NCBI GenBank assembly: GCA_950106755.1
Contig: OX467090.1
Coordinates: 1,984,001-2,048,000, forward strand
Reading direction: 5' to 3'
Source: Climacium dendroides
Lineage: Eukaryota; Streptophyta; Bryopsida; Hypnales; Climaciaceae
DNA length: 64,000 bases
Shown here: piece after piece, positions 45,185-57,391 of the stretch
How the letters are laid out: each line of letters opens with the position of its first letter
How positions within the stretch are numbered: position 1 is the stretch's first letter
Notes under the pieces: model-generated
Seen by the model: the letters and a program-made list of their open reading frames with translations, nothing else
Database searches by the model: none
What the model was told of the DNA's origin: nothing
Position numbers and translations under genes: made by a program

Positions 45185-45890
45185 GCTACTCCTAGGACAC
45201 ATGTTATGTGAAAATTTCAAAGACAAAAAAATAAAATTCCCATTTGTAGTGAGCTGCCCAAAATTGCTATATTGCCAAAAAAAACTTTAATGCTTTGGGT
45301 GTAAAAATGAAGGGGACCGCAACCTAAACTTCCCACACAAAGCAATGTGTCCATAGAGATTATGTACTTGGAACATTCATTTCAATTTAGAGAATTCCAA
45401 GTGCACAATTTACCTTATGAAAAATGAAAATCCATAATTTGTTTTGGTACCTTTTACTTGAATTAAAATAGCAATATACATTTTAGAACTTGAATGTGTA
45501 CCACTGTTACAATTTTGTCCACAATAGAATTGCTCCCATTCTGTTTGTAATGGGGTAGTTTACCTTAGTTACTATACAATTTTTTAAATCCAATAAAGCG
45601 ATGGGGGCACAAAATGAAAATGGAAATGTAGGGCAAGTGGAAAAATATTTTGAGATATTTGCCTTTTGTGTTTCATTGGATGATTTAGATCTATACTAAT
45701 GTAGCCATCCTTTTGTGAACCTTTCTAACAATTAGAATTCGGCTTATAAAGCACACACTAAAAATCTAAAATGAAGTCTTTCCAATTATTTTACCCTAAA
45801 ATCACAATGGCTTTCTAGGAGAAGGTGGCGTTTTTAGAACGAGAAGAAGAAAAGAAAAGAAAGGAGATAGATGGGGCTTTCAAGGCAACT
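45185..45890. other. AT-rich spacer between two TTAA elements
   Basis: No coding potential and no recognised repeat ends. Confidence 0.4.
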
Positions 45891-45895
45891 TTTAA

Positions 45896-46531
45896 CCCCT
45901 AAATGTGCAAGACACCAAATTTTGGTGTTGACAATATTTTGAAGTTATATAAATCGTAACCAAATTGTTATTTTTAGAAGTTTATATTTTTGAAAAAATC
46001 TCTTTGAAATCTAGTTTTAGCATCAAAAATCCAATTTTGAAAATTATTGATTATGATTTTTCTATTCAAGATTTTGTACAAAGGTGTTCACTACAATCTT
46101 GACTTTTAGTAGTGGTGAGGGCTCTTGGAAATGAGACTCAAATATACTAGATCTTGGAGAAATAATTACATTAGAAATTCATTTCAAAAAATTTTAGAGT
46201 AGAATTTGAGAAGCCATCAATTGATTGGGGTTATACATTTTAGACTCTTTTCTTTTGGTGACCAAATTTTTAGAGTTGACATGTGAACAGAAGATTGAAA
46301 GACTTCAAATCACTTTCGTAGTTTTAACACCTTCATGATCAAACATTATAGTCCTTTATTCCATAAGTGATATTGTTGTGTTTTCTTTCCCTATGTGATT
46401 TCTAGCATGTTTAGTTTGAATTTGTATGGTTACAATGGAAAAAACCCTGATACAACTTATCAAAATATTAGCTTTTTGTGCAATTTAAGCAAATTCCTAG
46501 AAGCTCAAAAAATTCCTTGGGCATTTAGGGG
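45896..46531. mobile_element. TTAA-flanked (piggyBac-like) element
   Basis: Left end CCCCTAAATGTGCAAG after TTAA (45892-45895); right end, reverse complemented, CCCCTAAATGCCCAAGG before TTAA (46532-46535). A subterminal palindrome (ACACCAAATTTTGGTGTT) lies just inside the left end, as in the other members. No gene inside. Confidence 0.75.
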
Positions 46532-46535
46532 TTAA

Positions 46536-48855
46536 TAAGGGTGTCACCATGTTGTTGATAGAAATGGAAAGAATCATTAGTTTCACTAAGGTAACACCTC
46601 AAATGATCCAAATAAGGGTTTGAGCATGGTTCTTATTATTGAACTTTAAAGGCTTTTGTTGGATGTCATTGACAATCATAAAGAGAATTATAGTTTTTTT
46701 TTAAATGAAATTTTGGACGTATTGAAACCAAGTATCTTAATATCAATCCTAGGATCTTTATCATGAGTAGAGGTTGTATATTTTCAGCAAGAATAAACAA
46801 AGAGAGCTCTTATCAAGTTGCTTGTGATTCTCGGGCAAGTTTCAAATGTCCTATTGAACTTTAAAATTGGACACTTGTAAAACCTTTTCTATTTACAAGT
46901 ATTTTGGACACATGTCACAACTACACATACATAAAAAAATTGAGATTATTTGGGAATTAACACAAAGAACTCAATATAAACTCCCTTTGAAAAATATGTA
47001 GAAGTTGGTTTTGGAAAAAAGGTCACAATTAGTTGCAATTACAATAGAATTTCTTTAAAGTGAACTTCTATAAGCCAATAACCTCTCTAAAGTGATATTA
47101 ATCCTTTGGTCTCATCCTAAATACATTGAAGATGCACAAGTTAAATAAAAAATGAGAAAACAATTTTCACTAAATTTGGGATTCAAATGTCACTTTGGTG
47201 AACGTTACTTTAGTCCAAGAGTGTAATGGAATTGCAGCCTATTAAAAAAATCTTCAAACATCATGAATCCCCTAGCTTCTCTCTATAGCACTAATCTCTC
47301 TAATGTAATATTCTCCTTTGCTCTTGGGGCTATTACCTCATAGAAGTTCTATTGTGCTTGAAAACAATTCCAACCCATATAAGTGTATTGTCTTTAATGA
47401 ACAATGTCGTTAAAACATGTACAACTCGTTGGTTGGTCAGATGAGTGTAATAAGCACAAAAGAAATTCATTTAGATATTTACAAGAGGCAATTGTAGTCT
47501 GACTTTAAGTTTTGATTTCAGCCTATTAGGTATTTTGGGTGTTCATTTGTAGTTTTTACATATCGATAGCTTGTTAGGGTGGTTTACTATCACTGTTTAC
47601 CGATTGTAGTTAGTTCAAGCCAATAGGGATTGCAAGGGACTTTTTGCCAATTGGTAGTTATGTTGGTCGATATAGCCCGTGAACTTCCAATTGGTAGTTC
47701 AATTGACCTCAGTGCAATAGGGACTCCTTCCGTAGTTGGAAGTAAAACAAATTTGTTATAATTTTTGTGTTTTTGAATACGAACTTAGTGTTTGTTTGCA
47801 ATTGTGAGTTTTGTGTGATGTGTGTGATTGAGATGCTCATTGTGTGTGAGTTTGTGTCTAATTATGTGATTGTTTGTATGTTTTGACTATTTTGTGTATA
47901 AGTGGTGAATTGTGAGATCAATTGGATAAGTTGATTATGATTTAATAGACTCAGTGTCAATTGGAGTGTATTAATTGAGTAAACGTAGAATACTGGAACT
48001 ATGAGAATTGAATATGACCGATTGGAGTGAGTTGTTGGACGTATATGAGAATTGGAGATTTAAGAAATTACGATTGTGGAATTGGAGTGTTAATTGTGGT
48101 GTATGAATGAAATTTATTAACTGGACATCAATTGGAGACAGGATTGGAAAATTGGTGTAATGACTGAGTGTAAATTAGAAAGATTAGTTGAACCGATTGG
48201 ATGTTGAACAGTGGTGTTTACCAAATATTGGAATTGGATTAAAATGCAAATAGTAGCAATTGAGAAAAATCCATGATGTATAAATTGTGATTGTAAATGA
48301 AAGATTAATTTAAAATAGTTGATTGAAAATTAATTTGAAGAATTATAGAATCACAATCTGTAAGCATTGATTTGGGATTCATAAAGTTCCAATTAGAGAG
48401 AATTGGATTGATGTAAAAGATGATGGAGAATATGCTATGGAAGATTTCAATTGGAGAAGTTGACGATTATTGTTGTTGTAGCAAATAAAGTGGAGATCAA
48501 TTAGAGATAAATGCGAATTGGTGATTAAAGCTTAGGACAAGGAGCAATTGGAATAAAGCTAAAGAAAGATTTGCCATTGAACTTTTGATAAGTGATCTCA
48601 AATCATAACCTATTGATGTGATAAGGAATAAAAGTGTAAGTCAAAATCATGCAATTGACGTTTTCGGGAGTAAATAGCATTACCTATTGAAATAGATTAC
48701 CTCCTAGAGTTCGAACTCTACCCTTAGGAATTTATTTTTTAATTAGAAATAAAAACCTACTCACAGAAACTTACATCCTAATTATTTATTAATAATTTGA
48801 CTAAACTACTCTATAAGATATGAATAATAACAATAATTTATTTTCTATTTTGTTG
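46536..48855. other. Non-coding; ATTGGAG-rich, C-poor stretch at 47800-48650
   Basis: No gene is supported. Between about 47930 and 48560 the word ATTGGAG recurs many times at irregular spacing, and the plus strand is strikingly poor in C. No fixed period was found. Confidence 0.5.
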
Positions 48856-48863
48856 AGTTTTAA

Positions 48864-49100
48864 TCCCTAAAGTCCTAAAATCCATTCAAAATTGCTATTT
48901 GTATTGCAAAGAGCAAAAAACTTTAAATTTTTCTTACACATCTAATTGTAGAATCTTGTACTACACTAGTGTAAGAATGTGTGGAAAAAATTTCAAAAAC
49001 TTTGAACATGCAGATTGCAAGATATTTGTATTTAAAGTTAAGAAAACAAGTTTTTTTACAACTTGATTGACTAGGTTTTTTGGCTTTGAATCTTCTTAAC
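48864..49100. mobile_element. Partial TTAA-type element
   Basis: TTAA (48860-48863) is followed by TCCCTAAAGTCCTAAAA, close to the ends of 44602-45179. The following ~200 bp match that element's interior, sharing ATCTTGT-CTACACT and AGATTG-AAGATATT-like words. No right end was found. Confidence 0.5.
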
Positions 49101-49318
49101 TTAAAATTTTGCACTGTTGATTTTGATTTTCTAATTTACTATATTGAACAATTGAATTGAGAATCTAGAAAAAATAATTCAACAAAAAAACACTTAATTT
49201 TCAATTATTGAAATATTGTTAAGTAGAAGTAGGTTCAAGATTGAATTGATAACTAATCCATTAAAAGCTATGGAATGGATTGAAACACAATAATCACAAT
49301 GGTGAGATTGTTCCAACG

Positions 49319-49385
49319 ACGCTAGCATGCGAGCTTGGAGCGGCGAGCTTGTGAGCGGCGAGCGAGGAGCTCGTGAGCAGGGAGC
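49319..49385. repeat. GCGAGC-rich short repeat
   Basis: Imperfect head-to-tail words of the form GAGCGGCGAGCTTGTGAGCG and GAGGAGCTCGTGAGC make a small GC-rich island in very AT-rich DNA. Confidence 0.7.
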
Positions 49386-49679
49386 CTGAAAATTAATTAT
49401 TTTTAAATTAAAAGTAAATTTAAAAAAAATAAAATTGGACTTAAAATTTATTTACTTTTTTTAGTAAATTATGAGTCCTATGACCGCTTGCCCTATTACC
49501 GTGCTTTTCACAAAGTTTTCATTTTCAAGGTAGTAATTTCTTTTATATGGCAAAATTAAAGAATATTACTTCTTTCATGTTTAACCAGTTCCCTTCAATG
49601 ATTGCATTTGTGATGTCCATAAACTATAAAAATAATAATCCTACTACAATTGCTTTGCTTTTAGCTCAATACAGGGATT

Positions 49680-49765
49680 GCACCTTGGCATAATTAGAAG
49701 CCTCACGGGATTCGAACCCGGGCCACCTCATTCTAGTCTCATAGACCTCTCGCAATTTTGCTAAT
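49680..49765 (-). repeat. tRNA-derived SINE head
   Basis: On the minus strand a box-A-like word (TTAGCAAAATTG) is followed at polymerase III spacing by GGGTTCGAATCCCG, a perfect box B. The cloverleaf is incomplete, so this is a SINE or tRNA relic and not a working tRNA. Confidence 0.5.
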
Positions 49766-50007
49766 ATACTCTCAACTTAATGGAGTGACCACATCTTCAC
49801 ATAGAAGTTATTTAAATGGGTAACGGTTTCATCATCCCAAAGAAGAATTACACAGAAAATGAGAAGTACAAAATTTTATAACCATACAACAACTACAAAG
49901 CAGACATTTCATAAAAAAAACACAAATGCCAATATTTTGCAATTCAATTGTTTAGAACTTCATATTCATAGTATATAATTCAAGTACATAGAAAAAAATA
50001 TTTGTGC

Positions 50008-53000
50008 CTATTCCGGAATAGTAATAATCCCCGCTCGAACTAAGAGAACCTTTAACTCGTTGAAACTATAGCTTGGTGCATGAATGAATTTGTCATCCTC
50101 CATGCTCATCTTGCAGAAGTATCGATACAAGTAGTACAAATGCTTGCAATTAACATATTGCTGACGTCCTCCAATGGCAGATACAACCATACTTACAAAG
50201 TCTGGACATGTGCAGGAAGGGAACATACCCATTGTAATGCGATACACATTTTTTTTGTCATCTGCTCCTGTCTCCAATGATACAATTGCACCTAGACCTG
50301 GTAATGGAAGCAAGGTCACTCCTATGATTTGGCCTTTGATATTCCTTGCACTTTCCCACTTGTTCCGTTGCTCTATTGTGGGGGCATTTGCAAGTCTACG
50401 AATACTACGATTGTTCCTCACTGTTGGATACACATCTGCATTTGATGGCGGTGCATGATCATATAAAACAGTCTGAAAAACCTTCGACATACTGAAAATT
50501 TTACGTGGTGATAAAGTTGGTCGCTCCTGCAGACAGAATCCCGCATGCTGCAGGAGCAAAGTCTCTTCCCGACTTAAATTGGTCCCACTTAAAACAGGCC
50601 AAATGTCTGGCAAACTTGGCCAGTCAATGACCCACTTCCGCTTTGTACCTTTCACACAACGTTCAATGTCATCTGAACAAAACCAGAAGTCACTTATCAC
50701 CTCTCTCCTGCTTCCGTAATCTTCTTTTCTTCCGCGATAAGTTGGAGCTGGTGTTCCCTTCCGTCCCTTCGAGATTTTTGCAGTGCATTTCATATTTGAC
50801 CCCCGCTGTTGAGCATAACATCTTGCATTCGATTTGTGGCTGATCCTTGCAATGTGCCACTTAGATGTATCACAGTCACTTTCAAATGCAACTGTAACAT
50901 GATTGAAGTCATTTGTCCCTTGTTCTTTTCCTTTGTCACTAGAAGACTCCACCCCAACCACAGATGACCTTGTACGAATACGAGGTTGCGAAAAATTAAC
51001 CTTGTCCGGTCGATGTGAATCCCCTGCATCACCAATAGGTACGTCCAACTTCCTCTTTGTGCTTCCAAAGATTTCCTCTCCCTCCAAGTGTGGTACACGA
51101 ATTCCAAAACCTTCACATCCAGGTAAGGTATTCAATGCCTGTGCCATCTTCTTAGGGTCTCCACTTCGTCTAGCAGCTCTCAACTTCAACTCACCTTTCG
51201 ATGGGCCACATCCAGATGCATGCCCTTTTAAATAAGCTCGATAGTTAGTCATTTGCATCCACGCACGGATGCTGTCATCGCATGTAGCATCAAATAGATT
51301 GTTTCCTCGATTGCCAGACATTTGGAGCCACTTATTGTGAATTGTCTCCGACAAATTGCAAGAAGGCATATCCGCCATCTCTTCCAAATTCAAATCCTAC
51401 ATTGCATCACAAGCAGAGAAAAAAAAATTGCAGTCAATTCCATACATTACAATCTTCCGCAATAAAAAAAAGGACTATTACATCCAGTAATTTAATTTAG
51501 TTTAGGGTAGAATTTTGAAGACGACAAAATCCTTCATGCTATTCTTCATAAACGATTTCTCTATGCGCTTAACTACTAAAACACCAAGAAAAATATTAAC
51601 AATTAATACCATTTCCTTTAATTCTATTCACCTCCCTTTATTTTAGATCATTTACGTATCCTATTTTATTACTAAAACGAAGACCATGTCCTTGGGGTAG
51701 TCTTCTATATCTACTCTAATGTACATGATACAGAAATGTTGTACTCACCATTTGCATGAATCCCCCCCATTGCCGATATCGAAAATGCCAAAATGCTAAC
51801 CAGTGATCTAAGTGATGAAGCGCATCTTCAGTTGCTGCTCCAGATGATAACCACCATGACTTAATTGCTAGATATCGTGTCTCCGCTTCTTCCATTGTCT
51901 TCGAATCTTTGTATTGTTTACAAAGTTTTGTATGCTGATGTTGGAATTCCTCCTTGATGTATTTTTGAGTATGCTTCTGAAGTGAAGTGCTCCAATGCAG
52001 TAAGCATGTTCGCTCACGATTCTCCATTCTGTCACTAGCTGAACCATTTCCATAGACTATACGAACAGCATTCCAATTTGCCATAGCGCTATCTGCCATG
52101 AATCCCTTGAAGTTTGGGTGATGTACTCCGTTTCGTGACATGACGGCATTCAAACACTTCCAAAATTGCACTTGAATTTCAGTATCTTCAGATTGCATAT
52201 CACAGACTGCAATGGTCATTACCTTCTTGTATTGTGCATCATAAACATGACATGCCATTGTTGTCCACTCCTTCACACGCTTCACATGGTCAAACATCAT
52301 CCAAGCATTCTCCAAATTCCCTCCAGGTTGCATGCGCTTCACCAAATCCACTCCACTTCCAGGACCTTCAGTAAACATCTTGAAAATGTAAACTTTCTCC
52401 TTTCCCTGTCCTGGAAATACGCTGTCGTGAATGAATTCAAACTTTGATTCCTTCTTCATGGTCATGATGTTATCAATTACACCTCCTCCATTGCTTGAGC
52501 GAAATGATGATATGACATTTCTAACATTCGGACTGCTTAAGAATTCAAAGCGATCCATCACTTCCTCCAACTCTTCTCCCTTCAACATTTTTTTTTCCCC
52601 TTGACCATCATGAAATAAATAGTTCGTCAAAAACTCTTTGCTTGCAGACAAAGCAATTGCTGAGTTAGTGGCCTTTGGTGTCTTAGCCACTTCATCTGCT
52701 AGAAGTCCACAAATTTTTTTTGCAGAATCCCTGTACATTCCTTTTGCAACAGGGTGAGTGTGGTCTCCAAAGTGAATTGCAGCTCTACTCATATGTGGAT
52801 TAGCACTATAGCAATAGTAAATCCGAGCATCACACACACTTAGGCATGATGGTGAAATCTTGCACACTTTGCAAACAAGCGTACAATCTTTTGAAGTATT
52901 GTTTCCTACTTCAAAAGGAAATGTTGTGTAGCCACTCCATTCTGTCTCATTGCGTTTAGAAGTCCTCTTCACATAATCACAATCTGGATTCTCACAAGCA

Positions 53001-53908
53001 AGATGACCTGCACAATATGACTTACGGAACTTCAGATTGTCAGAGTTCTGAATGTTTGTAGTCACCAATTTGCACCAAGGATGTCCATCGTATCGCTTAT
53101 CCATTCCTTCCAAGTTCTTCGCTGCTGCTGAAGAGGACGACAGTCGACAAGGAGGCAATTCGAAAATGACATTTCCATTGAATATGGCTGGAAGAAATTG
53201 CACGCGGTGATGCTTCATACTGTTGAGGTCCATTGTGGATAACTCGTTCCTTGAACGATGCATAGATGCCAATCTCTTCAGGCATTCTATTATACTCAAT
53301 CGACTGATTGCACTTGGATGCAACGGGGGACGTGACACAGAAGAACGCCCTGGACTACTGGATAGGGTGTTCTGCACCGAAAATGGACTTCCGTTTTCAT
53401 TTAGAGCAGCCTTGTTAGGAAGCAATGGCTCTAACACTTCTAACTGAAGAGATTCTCCTGATGAATCGCTAGACAACTCGATAACAGAATCTTCTTTCTC
53501 TAGTTTCACTGCACGAAGAACAGAACCATGTGGAACAGCTCTAGACACTTCTCGAGTCGAACTAGGAGATAATACATAATTAACATACGGCATATTGACA
53601 GTAGAAGTATCTGAATGCCGACTTGGGATTTCTGATGATGAAGATACCAAACACAAAGGAAGACCGTAAGCTCTATAGTTCCCCTTCGATAGATACCAAC
53701 AATGACCACTTTCTTCTTCAGACTTCACCATAGGAATTGACTCTTGCACTTGTCCTGACAGTGACATCCTCTCTTCTTCAACATAAATGGAAGATTCTAC
53801 AAACTTGAAACGAACATGTAAGAGATGGCTCAATACTTTTGCTCGTCCTCCTTCATTAACCGGAAAAATAAGTGGAACTTCATATCCATCTACACGAATG
53901 GAAGCCAT
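50008..53908 (-). CDS. MULE-type transposase-related protein: WRKY-GCM1 zinc region, DDE-like core, SWIM finger
   Basis: Two exons: 53908-51749 (720 codons) and 51396-50008 (462 codons plus stop). The intron is 352 bp, phase 0, with donor ATG|GTGAGT and acceptor TGTAG|GATTTG. The joined protein has about 1182 residues with no stop or frameshift. A Ser-rich, disordered-looking N-terminal 270 residues is followed by a Cys/His region at about 275-390 (WCKLV, SYCAGHLACENPDCDYVKR, CKVCKISPSCLSVC, HFGDHTHPV), as in WRKY-GCM1 fingers of MULE transposases. The core at about 540-720 contains HVYDAQYKKVMTIAVCD, FKGFMADSAMANWNAVRIV and RTCLLHW, fitting the MULE DDE fold with its C-x2-H insert. A SWIM finger (CTCPDF, NCKHLYYLY) lies at about 1115-1139. 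ATG chosen at 53908 (MASIRVDGYEV). No terminal inverted repeats were found, so it may be a domesticated transposase or an active element whose ends I missed. Confidence 0.85.
51397..51748 (-). other. Intron of the MULE/SWIM gene
   Basis: GTGAGT at the 5' end and TAG at the 3' end on the minus strand, with a phase-0 junction. Splicing removes the stop codon that otherwise ends exon 1 near 51716 and joins two long open frames. Confidence 0.85.
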
Positions 53909-53917
53909 GATATACAA

Positions 53918-55460
53918 ACCATATGCAAAAACTACACAAGATGTAAGAGTGTAATCCTTATAGGTCAGTGCTGAACCACTTCTTTTTCTACGGTATAATA
54001 ACGTACATGGAATTTGAATTCCACCTCAAATTAGGAGGCGTAGGAATGGACGACCCTCCTTTCTTAGTTACTATTATTGAATCCAAATTTTTAGGTAGCC
54101 ATTTTAAAGCACTTATTCTGCACCGCCTTCCTATAATACATTCACAGCATCTCAGAGGCTATGTTCGGCATCATAATTATGTGTCCACATCACCTATGCA
54201 ATAGAAAAATGAAGCACCTACTTTTGAGCTGCTTCAATTAGAATAATATTAAACGCAAACATGTAGCTATGTCAGTTAGTTCCAAATTGTGTGTAAATTA
54301 AGATTTCAGAATATGGTTTAGGAAAGTTCACTCATGGTTATTTTTGATATTTCTCTAGTATGAGATGGCATTTTCAAATGGACAATTTCAGCGCCGACGT
54401 TATCAATTAATATCACAATGCAGCAAAATTACCTCACATTCAGTGGTTGGATGAAAATTCAAAAATCAGGTGAAAACATAGTATAAAAAAAAGGGCGGGG
54501 TTCACAATATCAATTGCACCACCCAGCCTTAAGTCTCCTTGTCAAAGCGCATAGCTCTCCCTCTTTCTTATTTCAATCCTTTCTTTATTCCGTGCAATTG
54601 TATAGATATTGCTTTCACTTGCATTTTGAGTTTCAATGACTGCGACTATGTTTTCAGTTTAAAGATTCTTCAGCGCTTGTTTTCAATTCTTAGAAGATAG
54701 TACAAACTAGTACTCATTCTCACGTTGATCTCATTTGGGCATTAGAAGTCATCTTTCAATTCTACAGCTTCGGAGTTCATTCACCGGAAGAAGCCACGAA
54801 CTACCGTGACTGTCGTCAACTTAAACTGGAACATTTTTTTTGATTAGGAGCGTTCATCAATCATCCATCCTTGAAGTCTAAGTTCTTAAAGTACTTTTAT
54901 ATTAGGACTCCTGTTCTTCTGCAACGTCTTAGGACTTGGTCATTCTTTTCTTCATGTGGAGAATAGATATTTCATTAAAATGATGCCATTTTAACGCCAT
55001 TTTTCTACTCTTTTTCTACAAATGGTGTACATTTAGAACACATGCTCTAAACTGATGTAGGACTGGTGTACATTTTAGAACACATGCTTTAAACCTGCAA
55101 GTGCCAAGTTTGCGGAATAATGCCGTTTTAACGAAATATCCGTTAAGGGTTGTGCTAAATCATCAATTCCTCATTATTTTTTCGATTGATCGCGTCTCTT
55201 CAACACTCACAGAATGTCTAGCTTCATTCACACGTGGCAAGGTGAGGGGGTTGGTAGTTTAGTACTTTTTGGAACCCTGACAGTTGTTGTCCATACCGGT
55301 ACATCTGTGCTGGGCCGGTTCAAGGGTAGTCAATTACCAAACCCACAGTCCAAGTTTTCCCCATAACGCTGTTTAACTTTCTTAAATGATTTCACGTCAG
55401 CAAGCCATTTCGCGTGCCGGACACTTCTAAAATGGCTTTTGTTGCTTTCACGATATGTAG
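53918..55460. other. Intergenic DNA upstream of the MULE/SWIM gene
   Basis: No gene is supported. A direct repeat (GGTGTACATTTTAGAACACA followed by TGCT-TAAAC) occurs at about 55023-55052 and 55070-55098; the first copy lacks one T. The promoter of the leftward gene should lie near 53920-54300 but no clear TATA box was chosen. Confidence 0.45.
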
Positions 55461-55481
55461 AGTAAGAGCGCGTTTCCATTG

Positions 55482-55518
55482 ACCGCCTGGACCTCCAGGT
55501 TCGGGAGGTCCAGGCGGT
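55482..55518. repeat. 15-bp-stem hairpin at the left end
   Basis: ACCGCCTGGACCTCC, loop AGGTTCG, then GGAGGTCCAGGCGGT: a perfect stem directly inside the terminal repeat. The terminal word TTTCCATTG is repeated just after it. Confidence 0.9.
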
Positions 55519-56324
55519 TTCCATTGGGGGGAAGGGGAAGCTGGACCTCCAATCAGACGTCCAGGTCCCCCTCCAGCCTCCAGGCCTGTTGAAGCTGAAA
55601 AACAGACCTGGAGGGCCTGGACCCACTGGACCCCCCCAAACTTGGAATACGACAGCCCATGTCGTGCTACAGGGTCCTGCAAAAATTCTCTGAAAAGTTA
55701 CTGCGGAAGCCTTGTTTGCCATATGTAAATCCAGAGTGGTTAGTAATTCTGTGTTCCCATTTCCAAAGCCCTGAGCAGCTTGGGCATGGGGGTATGGCTC
55801 CCTTGCTAGGCTGGGAAGAAATGCTGAAATTTTATTTTATAATTTTTATTGATTCTTTACACTGACTGCTGAAGTGATTGAGTTGAGTTCATTATGCTGA
55901 GGGTATTCATGTTGATATCACAGAATTTTTAATTATTAAATTTTCATCATAATTTTCAGTATTTATATTAATAATAAAATAATAAGACTAATATTACTTA
56001 ACAATATGAAATATGAAATAGTAATACTATTAAATAATTAATAATGTTTATATTAATGTTAGAATAATTATAAATATTAATTAACAATGAATAGTATGTA
56101 AATGAATGCTGAATTTTTTTTCATAAATAATATAATATGTGAATTTTCAATGGGTAAAATCAGTTCAAAGGAAAAAAAACATTACAAGAATAAAATGGAC
56201 ACTAATGGATTTTAATTAACTCTTAAAGGACCAAGCCCTTTTATTTCCTTCCTAGAAAACAATAATTAAAAGCAATAATTGAAAGCAATAATTAGTAATA
56301 CGAATTAATAATAATAATAAAACA

Positions 56325-56525
56325 ATAATGAATAAAATTAATTAATAACAGTAATTAACATAATTAATTAATAACAATAACTAATATAATTAATTTCTAA
56401 CAGGAACTAACATAATTAATTAAGAACAATAATTAACATAATTAATTAATAACAGTTATTAACCTAACTAATTAATAACAGAAACTAATATAATTGATTA
56501 ATAACAATAATTAATAGAATTGATA
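56325..56525. repeat. ~30-bp AT-rich tandem repeat
   Basis: About seven imperfect units of AATTAACATAATTAATTAAT plus AACAATAA-like sequence fill the middle of the TAA-flanked element. Confidence 0.75.
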
Positions 56526-56992
56526 TGGCTTAAGTTCAGTATATACCTTTTCAATTTACTTCGGAGTAAGCTGAGTTAACAACCGTTTTCTAATTGCCTT
56601 GCTATGGCTCCTCCAGGACCTGGAGGTCCAGCTTCCAATGGAAAGCTGGACCTCCCTTCCGGCCATCCGACTCCCATCCAGTCCGCCCTCCAGGAGCTGG
56701 ACGTCCACGAGGGTAATGGAAACAGCCTCTAAATTGAAGACTACCATTACAACAAGTCTCCAACAACCAACTGAACTGAAACCTGTGAGCGATGCTATGG
56801 TTTCTGAGCGATGCTATGGTTTCATCAGAGGAGTTTTGAGACGGTCATCAAACAAATATTATCCTTTTTGTGCTTGCCATGAACATTACTGTAGTGATTT
56901 ACAGAAGAGTGGTCCACATGTTCTGTGCAAAGAGACAGTAGAATACGAGTGAATTAGCACTCATAGACTAGTATGTCAATAAACTCAACGTC

Positions 56993-57268
56993 TCACAGAA
57001 TCAAGGAAAACTGAGATAATCTCGGCAACAACTCCAGTGCAGAAGTTGTAATTTCGAAATCTAAGTTGCCGTAACAGTCATCCCGAGTTTCAGTGCTGAA
57101 CTCTGCGGCAATTGGGCGACCTGCATGACCTGTAACAATTTTTTGGTGCATCCATTTATTCGATCTGTTATCGAAGACCCTTTTTCTCCCACTACGTGAT
57201 GGATTTGGACCAGCCTTTTCCCATTTCCAGATGATGTCACAAAGACCTAAAACCTCACGATAGCACAT
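56993..57268 (-). CDS. Unidentified ORF, possible exon or gene fragment
   Basis: Protein of about 90 residues with coding-like composition (CDIIWKWEKAGPNPSRSG, KWMHQKIVTGHAGRPIAAEF). No family is recognised. It lies left of the first 111-bp repeat and may be a piece of the same decayed gene as the ORF at 57342-57680. Start and integrity are uncertain. Confidence 0.3.
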   Translation of the reverse strand: MCYREVLGLCDIIWKWEKAGPNPSRSGRKRVFDNRSNKWMHQKIVTGHAGRPIAAEFSTETRDDCYGNLDFEITTSALELLPRLSQFSLIL

Positions 57269-57280
57269 TGAATCCAGAAA

Positions 57281-57391
57281 AGGGCCGCCGAGGACGCACC
57301 TGACACCGCAAGTTGTGCGGTGCTTTATCAGCCGCTAGACCCTATCTCCGGGTAAGCCGATTCCAGGGTAGGCAGGTTGTAAAAAAAAAAA
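57281..57391 (+). repeat. 111-bp direct repeat with A11 tail, copy 1
   Basis: Begins AGGGCCGCCGAGGACGCACC, contains a hairpin (CACCGCAAGTTGTGCGGTG) and ends GGTAGGCAGGTTGT followed by eleven A. It is nearly identical to 57655-57765, with about four differences. The fixed A-run length argues for duplication, or a TRIM-like pair of terminal repeats, over two separate retropositions. Confidence 0.8.

Larger units (their letters stand above)
55466..56729. mobile_element. TAA-flanked Harbinger-like element with CCTGGACCTCCAG-rich ends
   Basis: Left end GAGCGCGTTTCCATT after TAA (55463-55465); right end, reverse complemented, GAGGCTGTTTCCATT before TAA (56730-56732). The outer ~200 bp on the left and ~130 bp on the right are GC-rich and packed with CTGGACCTCC words in both orientations. 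The middle is extremely AT-rich and includes a tandem array. No transposase is present. The 3-bp TAA duplication and GAG start agree with PIF/Harbinger. Confidence 0.65.
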
